From contig JAGQJJ010000371.1 in NCBI GenBank assembly GCA_020430675.1, positions 1-5,014 of the forward strand: 5,014 nt of DNA. The letters run 5' to 3'. Shown here piece by piece: positions 1-5,014 of the stretch. Each line of letters begins with the position of its first letter. The stretch's first letter is position 1. The position numbers and the translations under genes are program-made. Under the pieces are notes generated by a model. The model saw nothing but the letters and a program-made list of their open reading frames with translations. It had not been told where the DNA came from and made no database searches. The DNA comes from Myxococcales bacterium. Its GTDB lineage: Bacteria > Myxococcota > Bradymonadia > UBA7976 > UBA1532.

Positions 1-1206
1 GCGCTTCATCACCGCGGCGCGCACGACCTCGGGCGGGTCGAGCGCAAAGTGCTGCAAGGCCACCACCACCGCGTCGAGGCCGCGGCCGGTCGAGAAGGGG
101 CGCGCGCCGACGGCGATGCGATCGACGCCGTCCGTGAGCACCGCGCGGGTGCCGGTCGGCGTGGCGACGAGCAGGTCGACCGCCTGGGCCGGATCGGCGC
201 CTGCGGTCAACGCATAGCGCAGTCGCGCATACGGCCAGCCGCGCTCGTCGAGCATGCCCGGCGGCGTGTCATTGGCCTGCCGATCGGCGACGCGCTGCAA
301 CCAGTCTTCGAGCGCTGGCCGGATTCGGGCCTCATATTGCAGCGGCGGCAAGCCCCGGGCGCTGCGGCGGGCGTTGATCGCCGCGGCGAGCTTTTCGGCC
401 AGAACGTCGGGCGCCGTGTTCTCCAGCGGGCTGGCGGTGGGCGCGGGCGTGGGCGGGCCGAGCGGCAGGACCGCGATGGTCTGGCGGAAGCGCCCACGCT
501 TGCGGGCCAGCTCCAGGGTGCGCGGGCCGGCCTCGGCGGCGGGCAGGCCGGTGGCGAAGGTTCCGGTCGGATCGACGGTGAGCGGTAGACGGCGCGGGCC
601 TTCGTTGTCGAGCAGCCACAACTCGATCTGGCCGTCGCCCCGCAAAATACGCCCGCTCAACTGCACCGGGCCATCGCCGCGCGGCACCGGTTCGAGCCGC
701 ACATCGCCCGGATCGGCGAGCAGGCTGGCGGTCACCTTGCCGTCGGCGTGATGGGCCACGCCGAGGCCGATCACCCCGTCGAGCGCGGCCGGCGGCAGCT
801 TGCGCAGGTGGTCTTCGAGCTTGTCGAGGTCGGGCGCGGTGACCGAGTAGGGTCGCACCGGGCGCGTCCAGTAGCCGCAATGTTCGGCGAGGTGCTGCAC
901 CGTGCCCGGGTCGGGATCACGCCCGTCGGCGCCGAAGCGCGCGGCGTATTCGCGGGCGAGGCAATCGAGCGCGGGCGGCGGGGTCAGCGACCGCGAGAGC
1001 GCCTGGCGCAGCCGCTCTTCAGCCGGATCGGCGGGCAGCGTCGCACGCCCGGCGAATTGTTCGAGGCCGGCGCTGATCGGCGTACCGGGCGGCGGCAGGC
1101 CCTTGGCGGGGCCCCCTTCGCCCGCGTCATCGCCGCCCGGCCGCGGGGTGGGCCGGCCGGCGCAGGCGGTGAGGACGAGCACGGACAACAGTGCGGATCG
1201 GCGCAT
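1..1206 (-). CDS. Secreted lipoprotein with a degenerate CAP/SCP-like domain (5' part only; 3' end outside window)
   Basis: The minus-strand frame is open from ATG at 1206 to the window edge (402 codons seen). The N-terminus is a short lipoprotein signal: M-R-R, a hydrophobic stretch at residues 4-14, then lipobox L12-T13-A14-C15, so the mature protein should be lipidated on C15 and held at a membrane. A Pro/Gly/Asp-rich linker (about 16-50) follows. Next is a region with two cysteines, C82 and C110, which could form a disulphide, then a probable beta-rich segment (about 143-250) and a Pro-rich hinge (about 248-262). Residues about 265-387 resemble a CAP/SCP domain: INARRSARGLPPL (277-289), a helix with W302, LDERG (319-323), LLVATPTGTRAVL (345-357) and IAVGARPF (364-371). 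The histidines usual in CAP motifs are not where I expect them, so enzymatic activity is doubtful. The start is set by GGAGGA just upstream; an in-frame ATG at 1218 overlaps that site and is less likely. It uses more A/T-ending codons than fadN and fadA. The lipoprotein call is firm, the CAP assignment moderate, the function unknown. Confidence 0.8.
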   Translation of the reverse strand, partial: MRRSALLSVLVLTACAGRPTPRPGGDDAGEGGPAKGLPPPGTPISAGLEQFAGRATLPADPAEERLRQALSRSLTPPPALDCLAREYAARFGADGRDPDPGTVQHLAEHCGYWTRPVRPYSVTAPDLDKLEDHLRKLPPAALDGVIGLGVAHHADGKVTASLLADPGDVRLEPVPRGDGPVQLSGRILRGDGQIELWLLDNEGPRRLPLTVDPTGTFATGLPAAEAGPRTLELARKRGRFRQTIAVLPLGPPTPAPTASPLENTAPDVLAEKLAAAINARRSARGLPPLQYEARIRPALEDWLQRVADRQANDTPPGMLDERGWPYARLRYALTAGADPAQAVDLLVATPTGTRAVLTDGVDRIAVGARPFSTGRGLDAVVVALQHFALDPPEVVRAAVMKR

Positions 1207-1210
1207 GTTT

Positions 1211-1216
1211 TCCTCC
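1211..1216 (-). promoter_or_regulatory. Ribosome binding site of the lipoprotein gene
   Basis: The minus strand reads GGAGGA followed by AAAC and then ATG at 1206. This is a near-perfect Shine-Dalgarno at good spacing. It decides between ATG 1206 and the in-frame ATG at 1218, which overlaps the site itself. Confidence 0.75.
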
Positions 1217-1218
1217 AT

Positions 1219-1249
1219 CGCGTCGGCCCATCGACCCCGCGCGTCGGCC
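1219..1249. repeat. 10-bp direct repeat, CGCGTCGGCC, two copies 21 bp apart
   Basis: Identical CGCGTCGGCC copies lie at 1219-1228 and 1240-1249. The start-to-start distance is 21 bp, two turns of the helix, so both copies would face the same side of DNA. The first copy begins only 13 bp upstream of the lipoprotein ATG, inside its likely leader. An operator is possible; coincidence in GC-rich sequence is also possible. Confidence 0.4.
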
Positions 1250-1374
1250 GGAGTTTCACCCGGCGCGGGCGCCACACCAAGCGAAACCGCCGGCCGGGCC
1301 CTTTTCAATCGGAAGGGAACAGGTGTAGACAGTCGGCACGTTACCGTCCCAACCGCAGAACCCTCGAAGAAAGT

Positions 1375-1378
1375 AGGA
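1375..1378 (+). promoter_or_regulatory. Ribosome binding site of fadN
   Basis: AGGA at 1375-1378 sits five bases before ATG 1384. It supports this start over in-frame ATGs far upstream (for example 748). Translation from those would add about 212 residues read antisense through the lipoprotein gene, whereas the dehydrogenase fold begins right after ATG 1384. Confidence 0.6.
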
Positions 1379-1383
1379 CGAGC

Positions 1384-3753
1384 ATGACCAAAGGACTGCC
1401 GATCCGACGCGCAGCGGTGCTCGGCGCGGGCGTGATGGGCCGCGGCATCGCCGCCCACCTCGCTGGCGTGGGCATCGACGTGCTGTTGCTCGACATCGTG
1501 CCGCCGGGCGAGACCAGCACCGATCCGGCGGCGCGCAACAAGTTCGCCGCTGGCGGCCTGCAGATCGCCATCAAGGGCAAGCCGGCCCTGTTCTTCGACG
1601 CCAAGGCCGACGCGCGCTACGTGACCATCGGCAACTTCGAGGACGATCTGGCCAAGGTGGGCGAGGTCGACTGGATCGTCGAGGTCGTCAAAGAAGACCT
1701 CGACATCAAGCGCGCCCTGTTCACGAAGCTCGATGCGCTGCGCAAGCCGGGCACGTTGATCTCGTCGAACACCAGCGGGCTGCCGCTCGCCGACCTCATC
1801 GAAGGCCGCAGCGAGGACTTCCAGCGCAACTTCATCATCACGCACTTCTTCAACCCGGTGCGCTACATGAAGCTGCTGGAGGTCGTCTCGGGCCCGAAGA
1901 CCGACGAGACCTTGATCCCGCGCTTCACCGCGTTCGCCCGCGACACGCTGGGCAAGGGCGTGGTCTTCGCCAAGGACTCGCCGGCCTTCGTGGCCAACCG
2001 CATCGGCACCTTCAGCATGATGTACTCAGTGCATCGCATGCTCGAGCACGGCTACCCGCCCGAGATGCTCGACACCATCTTCGGCCCCGCGCTGGGCCGC
2101 CCCAAGACCGGCATCTTCAAGCTGGCCGACCTGGTGGGCCTCGACGTGCTCACCTCGGTCTCGACGCACCTGTACGAAGACCTGCCCAACGATGAGATGC
2201 GGCAGTACTTCAAGGTGCCCGAGGTCTTCCAGACGCTGATCGACAACGGCTGGCTGGGCCGCAAGTCGGGGCAGGGCTTCTATAAGAAGGTCGGCGCCGA
2301 CATCCAGGCCTTCGACCCGTACAAGGGCGACTACCGGCCGCGCGAGAGCCCGCGCTACAAGTCGATCGGCGCCGCGCGCAACATCGAAGACGCGGGCGCG
2401 CGCATCAAGAAGCTGATCACCGCCGACGACGAAGCGGCCAGGCTCGCGTGGGACAGCCTGGCCCAGATGCTGTGCTACTCGGCGCGCCACCTCGACGAGC
2501 TGGCCTTCGATCTGGTGCAGGTCGACAACGGCGTGAAGTGGGGCTTCGCCTGGGATCTGGGCCCGTTCGAGGTGTGGGACGCCATCGGCGTGCCCGAGAG
2601 CGTCGAGCGCATGAAGGCCGAGGGCTACGACGTGCCCAAATGGGTCACCGACATGCTCGCGGCCGGGCGCACGGCGTTTTATGAGGGCGCGGCGGGCGAA
2701 CGGCAGTTCTGGAACCACCACACCAAGGCCGCGGCCGCCGAGGTGGTCAACCCGCGCTTCCGCAAGCTGCCCACGTCGATCACGCACCCCTCGCTGGTCG
2801 AAAAGAACCACGGCGCGCGCCTTTGGGACATCGGCGACGGCGTGGCCTGCGTCGAGTTCCGCACCAAGATGAACGCGGTCGACGCCGACATCGTGGGCAT
2901 GCTCAACGCCGCGGTGAAGCGCGCCGAGACCGACTTCGACGCGCTGGTCATCGGCAACGACGACGCCCGCGCCTTCAGCGCCGGGGCCAACATCATGATG
3001 ATCATGATGGGCGCCCAGCAGAAGCAGTGGGAACAGATCCGCGAGCAGATCGCCGCCTTCCAGAGCGCCTGCCTCGGCCTGCGCAACGCGCGGGTGCCGG
3101 TGGTGGCGGCGCCGTTCGGGCTGACCCTGGGCGGTGGCGCCGAGATCTGCCTCGGCTCGGACGCCATCCAGGCCAACGCCGAGCTGTACATGGGCCTCGT
3201 CGAGGTGGGCGTCGGCCTCATCCCCGGCGGCGGCGGCTGCTTCGGGCTGCTGCACAACCACCAGGCAAACGGGCCCGACATCGACCCCATCGTCTATCTG
3301 CGCGAGGTCTTCATGGCCATCGGCATGGCCAAGGTCAGCACCAGCGCCCGCGAGGCGCAGGGGCTGGGCTTCCTGCGGCCGTCCGACCGCATCACCCTCG
3401 ACCGCGACGCGCTGCTCGAAGCGGCGAAGCAGCGGGCGCTGGGCATGGCGCGCAGCGATTACGCGCCGCCGCGGGCGCGCAGCCTGAAGGTCGCCGGCCG
3501 CGATGGTTACGCCACCTTGCATAACGCCATCTGGGGCATGCAGCAGGCCCACCAGATCAGCGCCCACGACGCGCTCATCGGCCAGAAGCTGGCCTTTGTG
3601 CTCAGCGGCGGCGACGTCGCCCCGGGCACCGAGGTCACCGAGGCTCGCTTCCACGAGCTGGAGCAGGAGGCCTTCCTCTCGCTTTGCGGCGAGGAGAAGT
3701 CCATCGCCCGCATCCAGTACATGCTCATGAACAACAAGCCGCTGAGGAACTGA
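1384..3753 (+). CDS. fadN: FadN-type bifunctional 3-hydroxyacyl-CoA dehydrogenase / enoyl-CoA hydratase
   Basis: This cytoplasmic enzyme of 789 residues performs two beta-oxidation steps: hydration of 2-enoyl-CoA and NAD-dependent oxidation of 3-hydroxyacyl-CoA. The dehydrogenase comes first. The Rossmann motif is G14-A-G16-V-M-G19, with D37 ending strand 2 as expected for NAD. Catalytic residues by family alignment are S131 (in NTS), H154 (in HFFNP), E166 and N205 (in ANR). The C-terminal dehydrogenase regions follow: GRPKTGIFKLADLVGLD (238-254), GRKSGQGFYKK (292-302), and a second copy-like region (about 350-400) with KWGFAWDLGPFEVWD. The crotonase (hydratase) domain spans about 475-690. 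Its oxyanion loops are FSAGAN (531-536) and GGGAE (583-587), and both catalytic glutamates, E587 and E607, are present at the usual 20-residue spacing. The protein ends in KPLRN, as I recall B. subtilis FadN doing, and the length also matches that protein. This domain order is opposite to E. coli FadB/FadJ. Fatty-acid degradation is a confident call; chain-length preference cannot be read. Confidence 0.95.
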   Translation: MTKGLPIRRAAVLGAGVMGRGIAAHLAGVGIDVLLLDIVPPGETSTDPAARNKFAAGGLQIAIKGKPALFFDAKADARYVTIGNFEDDLAKVGEVDWIVEVVKEDLDIKRALFTKLDALRKPGTLISSNTSGLPLADLIEGRSEDFQRNFIITHFFNPVRYMKLLEVVSGPKTDETLIPRFTAFARDTLGKGVVFAKDSPAFVANRIGTFSMMYSVHRMLEHGYPPEMLDTIFGPALGRPKTGIFKLADLVGLDVLTSVSTHLYEDLPNDEMRQYFKVPEVFQTLIDNGWLGRKSGQGFYKKVGADIQAFDPYKGDYRPRESPRYKSIGAARNIEDAGARIKKLITADDEAARLAWDSLAQMLCYSARHLDELAFDLVQVDNGVKWGFAWDLGPFEVWDAIGVPESVERMKAEGYDVPKWVTDMLAAGRTAFYEGAAGERQFWNHHTKAAAAEVVNPRFRKLPTSITHPSLVEKNHGARLWDIGDGVACVEFRTKMNAVDADIVGMLNAAVKRAETDFDALVIGNDDARAFSAGANIMMIMMGAQQKQWEQIREQIAAFQSACLGLRNARVPVVAAPFGLTLGGGAEICLGSDAIQANAELYMGLVEVGVGLIPGGGGCFGLLHNHQANGPDIDPIVYLREVFMAIGMAKVSTSAREAQGLGFLRPSDRITLDRDALLEAAKQRALGMARSDYAPPRARSLKVAGRDGYATLHNAIWGMQQAHQISAHDALIGQKLAFVLSGGDVAPGTEVTEARFHELEQEAFLSLCGEEKSIARIQYMLMNNKPLRN
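3744..3748 (+). promoter_or_regulatory. Ribosome binding site of fadA, inside the end of fadN
   Basis: GAGGA at 3744-3748 lies within the last codons of fadN, six bases before the fadA ATG. The junction reads TGAcATG, with one base between stop and start. Ribosomes ending fadN could restart directly on fadA, which suggests translational coupling and similar amounts of the two proteins. Confidence 0.7.
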
Positions 3754-3754
3754 C

Positions 3755-4897
3755 ATGCGCGAGGTCGTCATTCTCGAAGGGGCGCGGACGCCGTTCGGCC
3801 GCGCCGTCAAAGGCAATCTGCGGCAGACGCGGGTCGAAGACCTGGGCGCCCTCGCGGTGCGCGGGGCCATCGAGCGCGCGGGCATCGAGCCCGGCGCGGT
3901 CGAAGACCTGGCGCTCGGCTGCGCCATGCCCGAGGGCTCGCAGGGGCTCAACGTGGCGCGGATCATCGGCTTCCTGTCGGGCCTGCCCCACACGTCGCCG
4001 GCCTACACGGTCAACCGCTTCTGCGCCTCGGGCCTGCAGACCATCGCCAGCGTGGCCGCGCGCATCGCGGTGGGCGAGATGGACGTCGCCGTCGCCGGCG
4101 GCGTCGAGAGCATGACCGCGGTGCCGATGGGCGGCTTCCACCCGCAGCTTCACCCGAAGCTGGCCATCGAGTACCCCGAAGCCTACATCGCGATGGGCAC
4201 CACGGCCGAGAACGTGGCCGCGCGGTTCAAGGTCGAGCGCGAGGCGCAGGACGCCTTTGCGTTTGCCAGCCATCGCAAGGCCACGATCGCCCGCGAGAAG
4301 GGGCTGCTGGGCGCCGAGATCCTCGCCGTCGACACCACGGTCGATGGCCAGGCCGTGCGCGTCGAGCACGATGAGCTGATCCGGCCCGATACCACGCTCG
4401 AAGGTCTGGCCAAGCTGCGGCCGGCGTTCGACCCCAAAGGCACGGTCACCGCGGGCAACAGCTCGCCGCTGACCGATGGCGCCGCGGCGGTGGTGGTCAG
4501 CACCCGTGAGGCGGCCGGCGGGCGCGAGGTGCTCGGCACCTTCAAGCGCTTCGTCACCGTGGGCGTCGAGCCCGACATCATGGGCATCGGCCCGGTGCCG
4601 GCCATCCGCAAGCTGCTCGCCGCCACCGGCCTGGGCATCGGTGACATCGACCTGTTCGAGATCAACGAGGCCTTCGCCGCGCAGTCGGTCTACTGCCAGC
4701 GCGAGCTGGGCGTGCCCGACGAGAAGCTCAACGTGAACGGCGGCGCCATCGCGCTCGGCCATCCGCTGGGCGTCAGCGGCACCCGGCTGGCGTTGACCGC
4801 GCTCTACGAGCTGCGCCGTCGCGGCGGTCGGCGTGCGGTGGTGAGCATGTGCATCGGCGGCGGCATGGGCGCCGCGGCGCTGCTCGAGCGAGGCTGA
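3755..4897 (+). CDS. fadA: Acetyl-CoA C-acyltransferase (3-ketoacyl-CoA thiolase)
   Basis: FadA cleaves 3-ketoacyl-CoA with CoA to give acetyl-CoA and an acyl-CoA shorter by two carbons, the final beta-oxidation step. The 380-residue protein has the usual length of a degradative thiolase and the expected motifs in order: EGARTPFGR near the N-terminus (8-16), the acyl-accepting cysteine C90 in NRFCASG, GGVESMT in the loop domain, [18 protein letters not shown] (304-309), the catalytic histidine H336 in [11 protein letters not shown], and the second catalytic cysteine C366 in the closing [10 protein letters not shown]. No targeting signal is seen, so it is cytoplasmic. It starts one base after fadN and very probably forms a functional pair, perhaps a complex, with it. 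A biosynthetic acetoacetyl-CoA thiolase is the alternative, since the folds are shared, but the fadN partner favours degradation. Nothing is broken or missing. Confidence 0.95.
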   Translation: MREVVILEGARTPFGRAVKGNLRQTRVEDLGALAVRGAIERAGIEPGAVEDLALGCAMPEGSQGLNVARIIGFLSGLPHTSPAYTVNRFCASGLQTIASVAARIAVGEMDVAVAGGVESMTAVPMGGFHPQLHPKLAIEYPEAYIAMGTTAENVAARFKVEREAQDAFAFASHRKATIAREKGLLGAEILAVDTTVDGQAVRVEHDELIRPDTTLEGLAKLRPAFDPKGTVTAGNSSPLTDGAAAVVVSTREAAGGREVLGTFKRFVTVGVEPDIMGIGPVPAIRKLLAATGLGIGDIDLFEINEAFAAQSVYCQRELGVPDEKLNVNGGAIALGHPLGVSGTRLALTALYELRRRGGRRAVVSMCIGGGMGAAALLERG

Positions 4898-4903
4898 TCA
4901 GCC
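4892..4903. repeat. 12-bp perfect palindrome across the fadA stop codon
   Basis: GGCTGATCAGCC reads the same on both strands and includes the fadA TGA (4895-4897). As RNA it could form only a four-pair stem with a GATC loop. No T-run follows on either strand, so it is not a convincing terminator. The match is directly visible; any role is unknown. Confidence 0.3.
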
Positions 4904-4912
4904 CACCAGGCG

Positions 4913-5014
4913 TCAGGGGCGGCGGCGCTTCGGCGTCTTCGCCTTCACGTCGACCCCGCCCATCACCGCGAGCCCGGTGACGCGCAGCACGGGCCCGCCG
5001 GGCTCGCCCTCCTG
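4913..5014 (-). CDS. C-terminus of a probable LiaF-like / DUF1707-type protein (partial, 5' end outside window)
   Basis: The minus-strand frame entering at 5014 is open for 33 codons and ends in TGA at 4915-4913. Every sense codon ends in G or C, a strong sign of real coding in this genome. The peptide runs GPVLRVTGLAVMGGVDVK and then a basic tail, KTPKRRRP. The pattern of a short beta strand, then G-x-A-x-MGGV-x-VK, resembles the end of LiaF-like C-terminal domains (cell-wall-active antibiotic response family), often found behind DUF1707 in small proteins. Only the tail is seen, so the family call is tentative; coding itself is well supported. It converges on fadA with a 15-nt gap and no visible terminator, so transcripts of the two genes could overlap. 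Confidence 0.6.
   Translation of the reverse strand, partial: QEGEPGGPVLRVTGLAVMGGVDVKAKTPKRRRP

Larger units (their letters stand above)
1207..1383. promoter_or_regulatory. Divergent intergenic region with the promoters of the lipoprotein gene and fadNA
   Basis: This 177-bp gap separates two head-to-head genes, so both must be transcribed from within or near it. No strong sigma-70 promoter is visible. The best weak candidates are TTTTCA (1302-1307) with TAGACA (1326-1331) at 18-bp spacing on the plus strand, and TTGGGA (complement of 1347-1352) with TCTACA (complement of 1324-1329) at 17-bp spacing on the minus strand. Their -10 boxes overlap, which would make the two promoters compete, but each match is poor (about 7 of 12 consensus bases). 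A 10-bp direct repeat lies at 1219-1228 and 1240-1249. I see no FadR- or PsrA-like palindrome. That the region is regulatory follows from gene orientation; the specific boxes are guesses. Confidence 0.45.

Noticed and set aside
49..880. Several open frames of 96-182 residues on both strands within the lipoprotein gene
   Set aside because: The continuous minus-strand frame with lipobox, strong RBS and coherent domains explains this region. The others are compositionally biased by-products.
1236..1269. Inverted repeat CCCGCGC / GCGCGGG with a 20-nt loop
   Set aside because: Seven-base GC-only arms with a long loop are expected by chance at this base composition, and no T-run follows.
748..1383. 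In-frame upstream extension of fadN giving a 1001-residue protein
   Set aside because: The extra 212 residues are read antisense to the lipoprotein gene and are Arg/Gly/Ala-rich with no domain character. ATG 1384 has an RBS, and the Rossmann motif begins at the usual distance from it.
2991..3010. ATC/ATG-rich run with small overlapping palindromes in fadN
   Set aside because: It simply encodes the Met/Ile-rich segment NIMMIMMG after the hydratase oxyanion loop, a region also Met/Leu-rich in FadN relatives.
2026..3993. 655-residue open frame antisense to fadN and the start of fadA
   Set aside because: It is a shadow frame typical of GC-rich genes. It is Arg/Ala/Gly/Asp/His-rich without a recognisable domain and lies opposite clearly functional enzymes.
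3725..4762. 345-residue open frame antisense to fadA
   Set aside because: It has the low-complexity composition of a shadow frame and lies opposite a thiolase with every catalytic motif intact.
4913..4960. Possible hairpin terminator in the GC-rich stretch after fadA
   Set aside because: Only four-base stems can be drawn, no T-run follows on either strand, and the bases are coding on the minus strand.
1..5014. CRISPR array, tRNA or rRNA genes, insertion sequence or attachment site
   Set aside because: Reading through the window shows no regularly spaced repeats, cloverleaf-like sequence, transposase motifs or terminal inverted repeats. The space is almost fully taken up by four protein genes.

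Overview
The window is very GC-rich, with coding frames that almost always end in G or C at the third codon position. It reads as an ordinary stretch of a bacterial chromosome. The gene types fit a high-GC Gram-negative bacterium: a lipoprotein with a degenerate CAP-like domain, a Bacillus-FadN-type beta-oxidation enzyme, and the end of a probable LiaF-like protein. Myxococcota or a related deltaproteobacterial lineage is my best guess. This rests on gene style and GC content, not on a marker gene, so the taxonomy is tentative.

Layout. Positions 1-1206 (minus strand) hold the first 402 codons of a secreted lipoprotein whose 3' end lies outside the window. Positions 1207-1383 are a 177-bp divergent intergenic region that must carry the promoters for both directions. 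Positions 1384-3753 (plus) encode a 789-residue bifunctional 3-hydroxyacyl-CoA dehydrogenase / enoyl-CoA hydratase of the FadN type, with the dehydrogenase first and the hydratase last. Positions 3755-4897 (plus) encode a 380-residue thiolase, FadA, one nucleotide after the fadN stop. Positions 4913-5014 (minus) hold the last 33 codons of a convergent gene, probably a LiaF-like/DUF1707-type protein. No stretch longer than 300 bases lacks a gene.

How the genes work together. FadN and FadA supply the last three steps of the fatty-acid beta-oxidation spiral: hydration of 2-enoyl-CoA, NAD-dependent oxidation of 3-hydroxyacyl-CoA, and thiolytic release of acetyl-CoA. The two genes are tightly spaced and almost certainly co-transcribed and translationally coupled. 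All expected catalytic residues are visible in both proteins. The acyl-CoA dehydrogenase (fadE) that follows in the Bacillus subtilis fadNAE operon is absent here, because a convergent gene begins 15 nt after fadA. The flanking minus-strand genes have no evident link to fatty-acid degradation.

I did not find a new biological system. The observations most worth a second look are the apparently His-less CAP-like domain in the lipoprotein and a 10-bp direct repeat spaced 21 bp apart in the divergent promoter region.
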